Numbered from the stretch's first letter, positions 43,978-57,699 are shown. The stretch: 64,000 nt of DNA from Tistrella mobilis (GCF_041468085.1 NZ_CP121017.1:1281501-1345500); one strand, 5' to 3'. The notes: generated by a model not told the origin, from the letters alone. Translations and numbers: made by a program.

Positions 43978-46371
43978 TCAGCCGTCGGGATGGAAGAAGC
44001 CGTAGATCTGGCGGGCGACGGCGGTCGAGATGCCCTCCACCCGGGCGATGTCGGCCAGGCTTGCCGCCCCCACCGCCTTGGCGGAGCCGAAATGGTGCAG
44101 CAGGGCCTTCTTGCGCTTCGGCCCGATACCGGGGATCTCGTCCAGGGCCGAGGTGCCGATGGCGCGGCTGCGCCTCGCGCGATGCTGGCCGCCGGCGAAC
44201 CGGTGCGCCTCGTCGCGCAGGCGCTGCAGGAAATACAGCACCGGGTCGCGCTCGGGCAGGCGGAAGGGCGCGCGGCCGGGCAGGAAAAAGCGTTCGCGCC
44301 CGGCATCGCGGTCGGGGCCCTTGGCGATGGCGGCGACCATGATCCGTCCGGTCAACCCCGCCGCCTCCAGCTCTTCGGTGCCGGTCTGCAACTGGCCTTC
44401 GCCGCCGTCGAGCAGCACCAGATCGGGCCAGCCGGCGACGCGGTCGGTCTCGCCCCCGGCCTCTTCCAGCTCGCGGGCCAGCCGGCCGAAGCGACGGCGC
44501 ATCACCTCGCGCATCATGGCATAGTCGTCGCCGCCGGCTTTGGCCGGGTCGATATCGCGGATGGTGAAGCTGCGATAGGACCTGCGGTCGAAGCCTTCGG
44601 GGCCGGCGACGATCATGCCGCAGACGGCATGTGTGCCCGAGATATGGGCGTTGTCGTAGACCTCGATCCGCTGCGGTGCCCGCTCCAGGCCGAAAACCGT
44701 GCGCGCACCCTCCAGCAGCCGCTTCTGGCTAGATGTTTCGGCCAGCTTGCGGCCCAGCGCCTCGCGGGCATTGGTGGCGGCATGGGTCACCGCCTGCAGC
44801 TTGTCGCCGCGCCGCGGCACGGTCAGCCGTACCTTGTGGCCGGCCCGCACCGACAGCGCCTGGGCGACCAGATCGGCCTCGTCGGGCTCGCGGTCCAGCA
44901 CCACCTCCCGCGGTGGCAGTTTGTCGGCATAGAACTGGCCGAGAAAGGCCGAGAGCACCTCGGCCGCACTGCTGCCGGCCTCGTTGGCCGGGAAATAGGC
45001 CCGGTTGCCGTAGTTCTGGCCGCCGCGGAAGAAGAAGACCTGGATGCAGGTCTGGCCGCCGTCTTCGGCGATCGCCACCACATCCACATCTTCCAGCCCC
45101 TGGAAATTGATCCCCTGGGTGGCGGTGACGCGGGCGAGCGCCTTGATCCGGTCGCGATAGACCGCGGCGGTTTCGAAATCGAGATCATTCGCCGCCTCGG
45201 CCATGCGGTCCTGCATCGCCTGGCGAACACCGGCCGAGCGGCCGCGCAGGAAGTCGCGGGCTTCGGCCACCAGACGGCCATAGCTCTCGCGGTCGACATA
45301 GGCACAGCAGGGCGCGCTGCAGCGTTTGATCTGATATTGCAGGCACGGCCGGCTGCGGCCTTCGAACACCGAATCCGAGCAGTTGCGCAGCAGGAACGCC
45401 TTCTCCAGCACCGCCAGGGTTTCGTTGACTGCGCCGGCGCTGGCGAAGGGGCCGAAATACTCGCCCTTGCGGTTGCGGGCGCCGCGATGTTTCAGGATTT
45501 GCGGAAAATCGTGGTCGCCGGTGATCAGGATATAGGGGAAGCTCTTGTCGTCGCGCAGCAGCACGTTGAACCGCGGGCGCAGACGCTTGATCAGATTGGC
45601 TTCCAGCAGCAGCGCCTCGGCCTCCGAGGCGGTGGTGACGATCTCCATGGTCCGGGTCTCGGCCACCATCCGCATCAGCCGCGGTTGAAGCTGATTGACC
45701 CGGGTATAGCTCGCCACCCGGCGCTTAAGATGCTTGGCCTTGCCGACATAGAGCACGTCGCCATGGCCGTCGAGCATGCGATACACCCCCGGACCATCAG
45801 GCATGGTCTTCAGCGCCGCCAGGATGGCCCCGCGGCCAGTACGCAGCTGCGGGTGGCGGGAGAGGGGGCGGGCTGTCGCTGAGGCCTCCGCCGAGCCTTC
45901 AAGGGGCGCAGGGGCCGGGCCCGCATCGTCCTCTGTGGCCTGCGGCTCATCCGCATCGCCGTCGGTGTCCTCTCCGGCGGATGCCTCGTCGCCCGCTTCG
46001 AGACGCACCCAGCCCGGATCGCCCTGTTCATGGCGCGGCCGGCGGCTGCGCTGCGGGCGGCCGGACGAGGCATCATCCACCAGCACATCCTCGGACGGGG
46101 CGCCGGCAGCATCGTCGGCGTCCCCGTCGTCTCCGTCGTCGCCGTCTTCCGCATCATCCGCGCCGTCTTCGGCCGCGGGCTTTGCCGCATCTTCGGGCGC
46201 TGCGGCGCGGCGGGTCAGAAGGCGGGTGAGGGCCGGCGTGTCGAGGGCGGCCGCATCGCCTTCCCAGACGATGTCCTCAACCCCGCTCTCCGCCTGCGGG
46301 GTGTCGGCAGCGGCGGCTTCAGCCTCCGCTTCGGCAGCAGGGCGGTGGATATCTTCGGGCCGCTCGGTCAT
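43978..46371 (-). CDS. uvrC: UvrC excinuclease subunit with acidic N-terminal extension
   Basis: 797 residues, about 180 more than usual. The conserved protein starts near residue 190 with the GIY-YIG nuclease ([26 protein letters not shown] is split across this region). It continues with a Cys cluster, the UVR helix pair ([21 protein letters not shown]) that binds UvrB, the RNase-H-like nuclease and two C-terminal helix-hairpin-helix motifs ([13 protein letters not shown]). It makes both incisions in nucleotide excision repair. Residues 1-185 are rich in Asp, Glu and Ala and should be disordered. An ATG near residue 190 is too deep to be the start without losing part of the fold. Confidence 0.9.
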   Translation of the reverse strand: MTERPEDIHRPAAEAEAEAAAADTPQAESGVEDIVWEGDAAALDTPALTRLLTRRAAAPEDAAKPAAEDGADDAEDGDDGDDGDADDAAGAPSEDVLVDDASSGRPQRSRRPRHEQGDPGWVRLEAGDEASAGEDTDGDADEPQATEDDAGPAPAPLEGSAEASATARPLSRHPQLRTGRGAILAALKTMPDGPGVYRMLDGHGDVLYVGKAKHLKRRVASYTRVNQLQPRLMRMVAETRTMEIVTTASEAEALLLEANLIKRLRPRFNVLLRDDKSFPYILITGDHDFPQILKHRGARNRKGEYFGPFASAGAVNETLAVLEKAFLLRNCSDSVFEGRSRPCLQYQIKRCSAPCCAYVDRESYGRLVAEARDFLRGRSAGVRQAMQDRMAEAANDLDFETAAVYRDRIKALARVTATQGINFQGLEDVDVVAIAEDGGQTCIQVFFFRGGQNYGNRAYFPANEAGSSAAEVLSAFLGQFYADKLPPREVVLDREPDEADLVAQALSVRAGHKVRLTVPRRGDKLQAVTHAATNAREALGRKLAETSSQKRLLEGARTVFGLERAPQRIEVYDNAHISGTHAVCGMIVAGPEGFDRRSYRSFTIRDIDPAKAGGDDYAMMREVMRRRFGRLARELEEAGGETDRVAGWPDLVLLDGGEGQLQTGTEELEAAGLTGRIMVAAIAKGPDRDAGRERFFLPGRAPFRLPERDPVLYFLQRLRDEAHRFAGGQHRARRSRAIGTSALDEIPGIGPKRKKALLHHFGSAKAVGAASLADIARVEGISTAVARQIYGFFHPDG

Positions 46372-46403
46372 GTCCGTCTCACAAGCGTCATCTGATCGTC
46401 AAC

Positions 46404-46426
46404 ATATCCACGGAAACTGTGGATAA
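46404..46426. promoter_or_regulatory. DnaA box pair upstream of uvrC
   Basis: TGTGGATAA at 46418-46426 is an exact DnaA box (TTATCCACA on the other strand); ATATCCACG at 46404-46412 is an inverted 7/9 match. They lie 33-55 nt before the uvrC start. The rest of the 384-nt gap (46372-46755) is unusually AT-rich near 46495-46545 and holds no clear gene. Confidence 0.5.
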
Positions 46427-46699
46427 CCATGTGTATATCGTGTTGAGGGCCGGTGCGACGGGGCTGTCCGCTTGGTTTTCCATCGCTTTGCCCAAAAAAT
46501 AGGCAAATGTTAAGTCCTTGATTTTCTGTTCTTTTTGTCAAAATGGGCTGCCAGCCACGTACCATCAAGGGCTTAGCCCGCCGATTCGCTGTCAAGCGCT
46601 TTATTGTGGGGCCCCTGTGTAAAAAAAAGCTGGTGTTGCACCGGCTGCATGGCGTTCCCGACCCGTTCAGGGGAAGAGAAGGCATACAAAAGCATTCAC

Positions 46700-46714
46700 G
46701 CCGAACGATTCGGC
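46700..46714 (-). terminator. Weak terminator candidate after folB
   Basis: GCCGAA/TTCGGC with a 3-nt loop; on the minus strand it is followed by GTGAATGCTTTTG. About 40 nt after the folB stop. Confidence 0.3.
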
Positions 46715-46755
46715 ATGGGGAAACATCTGCTTGCGCAAGCTCGTTCCGCCAGCGC

Positions 46756-47163
46756 TCAGGCGCGCATACGCTCGATTTCCACGCCGACGCCGGCGGCATC
46801 GTGGAACACGTCGAGCTTCTCGATGCGGATTCGCGCGACAAGCACGCGATCGTCCGAAAAACACAGGGCAGCCACGCGTTCGGCGAGGGTCTCAACCAGA
46901 TTGACGTGCCCGCTGCCGGCAAGGGCCCGGATGCCCACGACCAGATCCTCATAGGACAACACACAGGACAGATCATCCGCCGCCGGCGGGCCATCGTCGC
47001 GCAGCGTGAGGTCGATGTTGAACGCCACCCGCTGCGGTTGACCATGTTCATGCGCATGGACACCGATATCGCAGGCGATCACCAGATCGCGGATGAACAG
47101 GCGGCGCCGCGACGGCCGGTGGTCCGGCTGAGGAACGGCGCGCAATTGGATCGGATCGGTCAA
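46756..47163 (-). CDS. folB: Dihydroneopterin aldolase
   Basis: 135 residues. The FolB fold is recognisable: IRDLVIACDIGVHAHEHGQPQRVAFNIDL, VLSYEDLVVGIRALAG, NLVETLAERVAALCF, and VARIRIEKLDVFHDAAGVGVEIER. It cleaves dihydroneopterin in folate synthesis. I chose the TTG at 47163 because GGGAGAG lies just upstream; an ATG at 47223 would add 20 nonconserved residues. Next to a FolM-like reductase gene on the same strand. Confidence 0.88.
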   Translation of the reverse strand: MTDPIQLRAVPQPDHRPSRRRLFIRDLVIACDIGVHAHEHGQPQRVAFNIDLTLRDDGPPAADDLSCVLSYEDLVVGIRALAGSGHVNLVETLAERVAALCFSDDRVLVARIRIEKLDVFHDAAGVGVEIERMRA

Positions 47164-47297
47164 GGGGCTCTCCCGGATGGGGGCGGCATCGGATCGCGGG
47201 CAGGGCCGGATCACGGGCAGCATCAGATCGCAGGCGGTACCGGAAGACCGGCCCGGGCGGCAGCAGTCCTACACCGCCCGGCGCCTCGCGTCGAGCC

Positions 47298-48131
47298 TCA
47301 GTCCAGTGCCGCATCATGTGCATGGGGCGGCTGGGCCCAGCCCAGATGCTGGCCGCCATCCAGCGCCAGCATCTGCCCCGTCATCGCCTGGGCGCCGATC
47401 AGGAAACGCACCGCCTCGGAAATTTCTTCGGGCGAGGTGCCACGCCGCAGGGGCATCTTCTCACACTGTTCGCGGAAGCCGGCATCGTCCTGATGGATGC
47501 TGGCGAGGGTGGGGCCGGGGCCGATCGCATTCACCCGGATCCGCGGTGCCAGCGCCATGGCCAGCGTGCGGGTCAGTGTCCAGAGCCCGGCCTTGCTGAC
47601 CGTATAGGTCATGAAATGCGGCGTCAGGTTCCAGACCCGCTGGTCGATGAGGTTGATGATCGCCCCGCCGGCCGCGGCCGGCAGCTGATGCACGAAGCCC
47701 TGCGACAGCACGAACGGTGCCCGCAGATTGACTTCCATGTGGAAATCCCAGCTTTCGCGGGTGGCCGTGGTGACGGCGTCGTATTCGAAGGTCGAGGCAT
47801 TGTTGACCAGCACCCCGATCGGCCCCAGCGCTTCTGCAGCCCGCGGCATCAGCGAGGCGACCTCGTCTTCCACCGCCAGATCGGCCTTGAGCGCCACGGC
47901 CCGGCCGCCGCCGCTGCGGATCTCGGCCGACACCGCCTCGGCCGCCTCGGCCGAGCCGTTATAATGCACCGCAACCGCATAACCGTCGGCCGCGAGGTCG
48001 AGCGCGATGCGCCGGCCGATACGTTTCGCCCCGCCGGTGACGAGGGCGGCCCGCGGCAGGGCCGGCAGGGGGCGGGCCCCGTCTCTGGGATGGGACCCGT
48101 CTGCAGGGCGGGATGTCGGGCTGGTGGTCAT
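47298..48131 (-). CDS. FolM/pteridine-reductase-like short-chain dehydrogenase
   Basis: 277 residues, an SDR with NADPH-binding LVTGGAKRIGRRIALDLAADG, NNASTFEYD and active-site Tyr/Lys in YTVSKAGL. The AKRIG variant of the glycine motif and the position next to folB match dihydromonapterin/dihydrofolate reductases of the FolM group. The first 28 residues are nonconserved. A wider SDR role cannot be excluded. Confidence 0.8.
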   Translation of the reverse strand: MTTSPTSRPADGSHPRDGARPLPALPRAALVTGGAKRIGRRIALDLAADGYAVAVHYNGSAEAAEAVSAEIRSGGGRAVALKADLAVEDEVASLMPRAAEALGPIGVLVNNASTFEYDAVTTATRESWDFHMEVNLRAPFVLSQGFVHQLPAAAGGAIINLIDQRVWNLTPHFMTYTVSKAGLWTLTRTLAMALAPRIRVNAIGPGPTLASIHQDDAGFREQCEKMPLRRGTSPEEISEAVRFLIGAQAMTGQMLALDGGQHLGWAQPPHAHDAALD

Positions 48132-48189
48132 CGGGACGTCCGTTGCTGGTGTCGGGGACCGAAACGACGCCGGCGCCCGATGGTGCCGC

Positions 48190-48210
48190 CCCCGGGATTA
48201 TTCCCCGGGG
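48190..48210 (-). terminator. Hairpin at the end of the RND gene
   Basis: CCCCGGG/CCCGGGG, 7-bp stem with an AT-rich loop that contains the stop codon of the efflux gene. No T-run. Confidence 0.4.
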
Positions 48211-51200
48211 CCGGGCAACGGACGGCCTGGCGCGGTCTCGCGGGCGGTGGTGCCATGCTCGCTGCCATGGCCCTCCGCACCGACATGGGCCGGGGGATGG
48301 TTGCGGTCAAGCTCGGTCAGGCGCTTTGCGATCGAGCCCGCCGGGCGGGTGAAGCGTGCCAGCATCGCATAGAGCACCGGCACCAGGAACAGGGTCATGA
48401 CGGTGGCAAGCGACATGCCGCCGATCACCACCACCGCCAGCGCGCTGCGGCTTTCGACACCGGCCCCATGGCCCATGGCCAGCGGCACGGCGCCGAGCAC
48501 GGTTGCAATCGTGGTCATCAGGATCGGGCGCAGGCGCAGCACCGCCGATTTCCGGGCGGCGGCGGCCGGCGACAGGCCCTCCTCGTCGCGGAGCTGGTTG
48601 GCGAACTCCACGATCAGGATGCCGTTCTTGGCCATCAGCCCGACCAGCATCACCATGCCGATCTGGCTGTAGATGTTGAACGTGCCGCCCGAGAGCCAGA
48701 CCCCGGCGAGGCCCCCGGTCAGCCCCACCGGCACCGCCAGGAGGATGATCACCGGGTGGATCCAGCTTTCAAACTGGGCTGCCAGCACCAGGAACACGAT
48801 CAGGATGGCGAGCGCGAAGACGATCATCACGCCGGCACCCGCATCGACATATTCGCGCGACTGGCCGTCGAAGGTGACACGGGCGGCCGTCGGCAGTTCC
48901 TCGGCGGCGATCCGGCGGACTTCCTCGATCGCGTTGCCGAGGCCATAGCCCTCGGCGAGGCCCGCCTCGATGGTGATGGCGGGCAGGCGGTCGACGCGGC
49001 GCAGCTCCGGCGGCACCGCCACCTCTTCCATGCGCACCAGATTGGACAGCGGCACCAGCGAGCCGTCGGTGCCGGCACGCACGAAGACATTGGAAAGATC
49101 ACGCGCCGCAGCGCGGTCGTCATCGGCGGCCTGAAGCACCACGTCGTACTGCTCGCCGCGGTCTTCGAAACGGGTCACGGTCCGGCTGCCGAACATCACT
49201 TCCAGCGTGCCGCCGATCTCCTCTGCGGTGATGCCCAGCGCGGCCGCACGCTCGCGGTCAACCGAGACGTCGAGCTGCGGCTTGGTCTCTTCATAGTCGG
49301 TACTGACGTTGGTGAGCTGCGGGTTCTCCTGCAGCCGGCGGAGCATGGTATCGGCCCAGGCCTTCACGTCCTCGCGGTCGAGGCCGGCGACCACCACTTC
49401 GAGCGGATCGGAAAAGCCGCGCTGGCCGAGGCCCGGCGGGTTGACCGGTACGGCACGCACGCCCGGCACGGCCGAGAGTTTGGGCAGGACCTCGCGTACC
49501 AGGTCGGACTGGCGGACATCGCGTTCCGACCAGGGCGCCAGACGCACGATCACGAAGGCCCGGTCGACGGGCGAGGGGCGGTTGGTGCCGGGGGAGACGA
49601 TGGTGAAGACGATCGAGGCGACACCGCGATCGACCAGCGGTCGCAGGATCTCTTCCACCTTTTCGACATTGCGGCTGGTGTAGTCGTAGCTCGATCCCTT
49701 CGGCGCCTCGACGACCACGATGAAGCTGCCCCGGTCTTCCGTCGGAGCGAATTCGCGCGGGATGACCTCGTAGAGGATGCCGGCAATCACCGAGATGCCG
49801 ATGGCGATTGCGATCACCACCAGCTTTGCCGCCATGGCCCAGCCAAGGATGCGGTCATAGACCCGGTTCATGCCGTCGAAGAAGCGCTGGCTCAGCCGTT
49901 CCGCGGCATTGGCCTTGCCAGGCGCGCGCAGCAGCTTGCTGCACATCATCGGGGTCAATGTCAGAGCGACCAGCATCGAGAAGGCGACCGAGGCCGCCAT
50001 GGCGATGCCGAATTCGCCGAACAGCCGGCCGGTGCGGCCTTCCATGAACGAGATCGGCACGAAGACCGCGATCAGCACCAGCGTGGTCGCGATCACCGCA
50101 AAGGCGATCTGGCGCGAGCCGCGCAGCGAGGCGAGCAGCGGCGGCTCCCCCTCTTCGATGCGGCGGTGGATGTTCTCAAGCACCACGATCGCGTCGTCGA
50201 CCACCAGACCGATCGCCAGCACCAGCGCCAGCAGGGTCAGCACGTTGATCGAGAAGCCGAGTGCGCCCAGCACGGTGAGCGAGGCGATCACCGAAACCGG
50301 GATCGCCACCGCGGGAACCAGTGTGGCGGCGATCGAGCGCAGGAAGATGAAGATGATGCCGACCACCAGCAGCAGCGCGATCACCAGCGCGTGCAGCACC
50401 TCGTAGATCGCTTCCGAGATGAACAGGCTTTCGTCATAGGAATAGGCAACCCGGATATCCGGCGGCAGGCTGGTGCGGATCTGCTCGATCTCGGCGCGTA
50501 CGCCATTGGCAACGTCGAGCGTATTGGCCTTCGACTGCCGGATCACGCCGACGCCGATGCCGGACATGCCGTTGGAGCGGATCTCGTTCTTGTAGTCTTC
50601 GGCACCGACCTCGACCCGGGCGACGTCTCCCAGCCGGATCGGGCTGCCATCGGTGCCGCCGGCGATGATCAGGCGGCGGAAATCCTCTTCGCCGGCGAAG
50701 CGTGTGTCGGTGCGGATCGTAACCTCGCGATTGGTGGTCTCGATGCTGCCGGCGGGAAGTTCCAGATTCTCGCGGTTGAGTGCTGCCGTGATGTCGGTGA
50801 CGGTCAGCCCGCGGGCGGCCAGGGCCTGACGGTCAATCCAGATCCGCATCGCATAGCGCCGCTCGCCGCCGATATAGACCGAGGCGACGCCCGGTACCAC
50901 CGACAGCCGGTCGACGATGTAGCGGTCGGCATAGTCGGTGAGGGCAAGCGAATCGCGCGCATCCGAGGTCAGCGTCACCCAGAGCATCGCCCGGGCATCG
51001 GCATCTGCCTTGGAGATGATCGGCTGATCGGCCGTCTCCGGCAGGTCGTCCATCACCTGGGCGACCTTGTCGCGGACATCGTTGGTCGCGGCTTCCAGAT
51101 CCCGGTCGACATTGAATTCGATCGAGACATAGGACCGGCCGTCGCGGCTGACCGAGCGCATGCTGCGGATGCCTTCGATGCCGCTGACCGCGCCCTCGAC

Positions 51201-51398
51201 GATTTCGGTGATCTGGGTTTCGACCAGAGAGGCCGGCGCGCCGCGATAGGCGGTTGAGATCGACACTTCCGGCGTGTCGACATCCGGGTATTCGCGCACC
51301 GCCAGGCGGATGGCGGCAGAGAGGCCCAGAACCACGAGCAGCAGCGACAGGACGGTCGCGAAGACCGGGCGCTTGATGGAGACGTCCGACAGGATCAT
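48198..51398 (-). CDS. RND efflux permease (AcrB/HAE1 family)
   Basis: 1066 residues, twelve membrane helices and two large periplasmic loops. N-terminal MILSDVSIKRPVFATVLSLL is standard. The proton-relay residues are present: two Asp in GLVVDDAIVVLENIHRR (helix 4) and Lys in GLMAKNGILIVEF (helix 10). It should export hydrophobic or amphipathic compounds by proton antiport together with the adaptor encoded 31 nt upstream. No outer-membrane channel gene is adjacent, so a shared TolC-like protein is probably used. Confidence 0.93.
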   Translation of the reverse strand: MILSDVSIKRPVFATVLSLLLVVLGLSAAIRLAVREYPDVDTPEVSISTAYRGAPASLVETQITEIVEGAVSGIEGIRSMRSVSRDGRSYVSIEFNVDRDLEAATNDVRDKVAQVMDDLPETADQPIISKADADARAMLWVTLTSDARDSLALTDYADRYIVDRLSVVPGVASVYIGGERRYAMRIWIDRQALAARGLTVTDITAALNRENLELPAGSIETTNREVTIRTDTRFAGEEDFRRLIIAGGTDGSPIRLGDVARVEVGAEDYKNEIRSNGMSGIGVGVIRQSKANTLDVANGVRAEIEQIRTSLPPDIRVAYSYDESLFISEAIYEVLHALVIALLLVVGIIFIFLRSIAATLVPAVAIPVSVIASLTVLGALGFSINVLTLLALVLAIGLVVDDAIVVLENIHRRIEEGEPPLLASLRGSRQIAFAVIATTLVLIAVFVPISFMEGRTGRLFGEFGIAMAASVAFSMLVALTLTPMMCSKLLRAPGKANAAERLSQRFFDGMNRVYDRILGWAMAAKLVVIAIAIGISVIAGILYEVIPREFAPTEDRGSFIVVVEAPKGSSYDYTSRNVEKVEEILRPLVDRGVASIVFTIVSPGTNRPSPVDRAFVIVRLAPWSERDVRQSDLVREVLPKLSAVPGVRAVPVNPPGLGQRGFSDPLEVVVAGLDREDVKAWADTMLRRLQENPQLTNVSTDYEETKPQLDVSVDRERAAALGITAEEIGGTLEVMFGSRTVTRFEDRGEQYDVVLQAADDDRAAARDLSNVFVRAGTDGSLVPLSNLVRMEEVAVPPELRRVDRLPAITIEAGLAEGYGLGNAIEEVRRIAAEELPTAARVTFDGQSREYVDAGAGVMIVFALAILIVFLVLAAQFESWIHPVIILLAVPVGLTGGLAGVWLSGGTFNIYSQIGMVMLVGLMAKNGILIVEFANQLRDEEGLSPAAAARKSAVLRLRPILMTTIATVLGAVPLAMGHGAGVESRSALAVVVIGGMSLATVMTLFLVPVLYAMLARFTRPAGSIAKRLTELDRNHPPAHVGAEGHGSEHGTTARETAPGRPLPGPGE

Positions 51399-51429
51399 GA
51401 CGGCACCCGAATCGACAGCGGGGAGGGCA

Positions 51430-52548
51430 TCAGCCGGCGGTGGCCGGCCGGGCGCCGGTTCCTGTGGTGCCGGTGCCCGTGGCGACGGTGATCGGTGCGC
51501 CGTCGCGCAGGCGCTGATGGCCGGCGACGACCACCGGCTCGCCCGGCTCCAGACCTTTCAGAACCTCGATCAGCCCGTCCTGGCGGCGGCCGGGCTCGAT
51601 GATCCGCCGCTTCGCGATGCCGTCGGCACCGGCGACGTAGACATAGGCGAGCCGGCCTTCGCGGATCATGGCGGTCTCAGGGATGGTCGGCATGTCGGGG
51701 CCGGGATCGAGGGTGAGGGTGACGGCCATGAACATGCCCGGCTTCAGCCGCCCGTCCGGGTTGTCGACCGCGGCTTCCACCGTCACCGCGCGGGTGGCGA
51801 CGTCGATGCGGGTATCGATGAACTGCACCCGGCCGGCAAACGCCTCGTCGGGATAGGCGGCGCTGCGGGCGGCCACGGTCTGGCCGGCGCTGAGCTGGGC
51901 GAGGGCGGTTTCGGGCACGGCGAAGGAGAGTTTGATCGGGTCGATGTCGTCGAGCGTCGTGATCGCGGTGTCGGGTCCGATCACCGCGCCGATGCTGACC
52001 TGACGCAGGCCCACCCGGCCGGTGAACGGCGCCACCACCTTGTGATCGGCAAGCTCCGCCCGGGCGGCGGCGAGCTGGGCGCGGGCTGCCGCCAGCGACG
52101 TTGTGCGGGTGTCGAATTCCGCGGCCGAGACGGCGTTGCGCTGCCGCAGCTGCCGGGTCCGCTCCAGCTGGGTCTGAGCTTCGTGAACCGCTGCTTCAAG
52201 CTGGGCGACCGTGGCCCTGGCGGCGGCATCGTCGAGCGAGGCCAGCACGCGGCCCGCCTCCACCGTGGTGCCAGGGGTGAAGTTCAGGTCCGAAATCCGG
52301 CCGGAAATCTTGGTGGAGACCGTCACGGCATCCATGGCACGGGCGGTGCCGACCGCCTCTACCACCCGGGCGAGCTGGCGGGGCGTGACGGCGGCGAGTT
52401 CCACGGTCACCGGCCGCACGGTCGCGGGTGTCACCGTCGCCGAGGCCTGGCCGGCTTCGCCCCCGGCCAGGTGATCCCAGCCGTACCAGGCGCCTGCGCC
52501 GGCCGCGGCAAGGCCCGCGATCAGAATGATCTGCCCGATGATCCGCAC
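51430..52548 (-). CDS. RND periplasmic adaptor (membrane fusion protein)
   Basis: 372 residues. An N-terminal membrane anchor (IGQIILIAGLAAAGAGAWYG) is followed by the barrel-sandwich hybrid domain (SGRISDLNFTPGTTVEAGRVLASLDD), a long alpha-hairpin (ARATVAQLEAAVHEAQTQLE and onward), then beta-barrel domains (GRVGLRQVSIGAVIGP). No lipobox. The start is GTG. It links the permease to an outer-membrane channel and is the first gene of the pair. Confidence 0.92.
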   Translation of the reverse strand: MRIIGQIILIAGLAAAGAGAWYGWDHLAGGEAGQASATVTPATVRPVTVELAAVTPRQLARVVEAVGTARAMDAVTVSTKISGRISDLNFTPGTTVEAGRVLASLDDAAARATVAQLEAAVHEAQTQLERTRQLRQRNAVSAAEFDTRTTSLAAARAQLAAARAELADHKVVAPFTGRVGLRQVSIGAVIGPDTAITTLDDIDPIKLSFAVPETALAQLSAGQTVAARSAAYPDEAFAGRVQFIDTRIDVATRAVTVEAAVDNPDGRLKPGMFMAVTLTLDPGPDMPTIPETAMIREGRLAYVYVAGADGIAKRRIIEPGRRQDGLIEVLKGLEPGEPVVVAGHQRLRDGAPITVATGTGTTGTGARPATAG

Positions 52549-52775
52549 GTCCTGGTTCCCCCACTCGGCATCCGTGGCCGCCCTTCGGCGTGTCCGTCCG
52601 GTGCCGTCATGCCCCGAATCCGGTCCCGTTGCACCGCCCGATGCCCGTGCCCGGTGCTGCGCAACGACGATGATACGATGCGACGGCAGCTTCTCCTACG
52701 CGCGCTTCCGGGGGGCGGATCGATTTTCGGGGCAGCGGCTGTGACAAAGGCCACGCCGTCGTTCCCATGCCGCAG

Positions 52776-54986
<2,211 letters not shown>

Positions 54987-55056
54987 GGGCGCTCGGATCT
55001 CCAGACGGTCAGGACGTATGGTCGCCGCTCACGCAGCGGGGCCACTGCCATATATA

Positions 55057-55079
55057 GGATTTTCAGCCGGATTTTCAGC
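55057..55079. repeat. Two direct repeats in the uvrB-aspC intergenic region
   Basis: GGATTTTCAGC occurs twice with a 12-bp period (55057-55067 and 55069/70-55079), directly beside a TATATA box at 55051-55056 that could be the -10 of uvrB on the minus strand. Possible binding site of an activator. Confidence 0.4.
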
Positions 55080-55103
55080 GATTGAGTGCGGCGGATACCG
55101 GCA

Positions 55104-56483
<1,380 letters not shown>

Positions 56484-56502
56484 TCCCCCGGGATCCGGTT
56501 CT

Positions 56503-56545
56503 GACAAAGCCCCCCGGTCGCGTTCTGCGGCCGGGGGGCTTTGTC
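56503..56545 (+). terminator. Terminator of the aminotransferase gene
   Basis: Perfect 15-bp stem GACAAAGCCCCCCGG/CCGGGGGGCTTTGTC with a 13-nt loop, then TTGG. It starts 20 nt after the stop codon. Confidence 0.85.
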
Positions 56546-56691
56546 TTGGGGGGGCGTCTTGAGGGGGCGATCACGCCTGCGTGAGCGGTGACGTGAGGTC
56601 TTTGCGCGGGCGGCCGTGGCATCCATTATCCGGAGAGGCGCGTATCTCCCTGAACGTCGCCAGTCTTTTCCGCAGGTCAGGAGCCGGACCC

Positions 56692-57699
56692 ATGCGCATC
56701 ATCCGCCGCCGCAGCTGGGAGCTGCCCGAGCGCGCAGTCACCCCCGAAACCGTCTGGCGTGACCGCCGTTCCGTGCTGAAGGGGCTGGGCCTGGGGGCGG
56801 TCGGGGCGGTTGCGGGCGGGCTGGGCGGCAGCCTGCTGATGCCCGGCCGTGCCTTCGCCTATCAGCCGGGCGATCCCACCCCCGACACGCCCTGGGGCGA
56901 TCTCTACCCCGCGAAGACCAACCCGGCCTATGCCGATGCGGGCCGGCCGGTGACGGTCGAGAAGACCGCGTCTTCTTACAACAATTTCTACGAATTCGGC
57001 ACCCATAAGCGGATCTGGCCCGATGCCCAGAAGCTGAAGGTCCAGCCCTGGACGGTGACCATCGACGGCATGGTCGAGGCGCCGCAGACGCTGGATGCCG
57101 ACGCCCTGATCCGCCGGATGGCGCTGGAAGAGCGGATCTACCGCTTCCGCTGCGTCGAGGCCTGGTCGATGGTCGTGCCCTGGAGCGGCTTCCCCCTTGC
57201 CGACCTGGTGAAGCTGGCGCAGCCCAAGGCCGGGGCGACATATCTGCGCATGGAGACCTTCGAGGATCGCGAGATGGCTCATGGCCAGCGCTCGATCTGG
57301 CTGCCCTGGCCCTATGTCGAAGGGCTGACCATGGCCGAGGCGACCAACGAACTGGCCTTCATCGCCACCGGCATCTATGGCAAGCCGCTGCCCCGCCAGC
57401 ATGGTGCGCCACTCAGGCTGGTGGTGCCGTGGAAATACGGCTTCAAGTCGATCAAATCGATCGTGCGCTTCACCTTCACCGACCAGCGCCCGGTGAGCTT
57501 CTGGGAGCAGTTGCAGGACCAGGAATACGGTTTCTGGGCCAATGTGAACCCCGAGGTGTCGCATCCGCGCTGGAGCCAGGCGCGTGAGCAGGTGATCGAC
57601 ACCGGCGAGGAGATCCCGACGCTGAAGTGGAACGGCTATGGCGATCAGGTCGCCGGGCTCTATGCAGATGTCCGGGATGGTGACCGTCTGTTCCGCTGA
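56692..57699 (+). CDS. msrP: Periplasmic methionine sulfoxide reductase catalytic subunit
   Basis: 335 residues, the YedY/MsrP molybdoenzyme. A twin-arginine signal (RDRRSVLKGLGLGAVGAVAGG) exports the folded protein with its cofactor. The molybdenum-binding Cys is in YRFRCVEAWSMVVPWSG, and ASSYNNFYEFGTHK and HGAPLRLVVPWKYGFKS are family hallmarks. It repairs oxidised Met in periplasmic proteins. The haem membrane partner MsrQ is not next to it, unlike the usual pair. AGGAG lies 9 nt before the ATG. Confidence 0.94.
   Translation: MRIIRRRSWELPERAVTPETVWRDRRSVLKGLGLGAVGAVAGGLGGSLLMPGRAFAYQPGDPTPDTPWGDLYPAKTNPAYADAGRPVTVEKTASSYNNFYEFGTHKRIWPDAQKLKVQPWTVTIDGMVEAPQTLDADALIRRMALEERIYRFRCVEAWSMVVPWSGFPLADLVKLAQPKAGATYLRMETFEDREMAHGQRSIWLPWPYVEGLTMAEATNELAFIATGIYGKPLPRQHGAPLRLVVPWKYGFKSIKSIVRFTFTDQRPVSFWEQLQDQEYGFWANVNPEVSHPRWSQAREQVIDTGEEIPTLKWNGYGDQVAGLYADVRDGDRLFR

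Noticed and set aside
46380..46560. Possible replication origin (DnaA boxes next to AT-rich DNA)
   Set aside because: Only one exact box and one partial box are present and none of the usual origin-flanking genes are nearby. A promoter site is simpler.
47316..51257. A 1313-codon open frame on the plus strand
   Set aside because: It is antisense to the FolM-like gene and the RND permease, reads as His/Gly/Arg-rich low-complexity sequence, and has no ribosome site. It is a GC-driven shadow.
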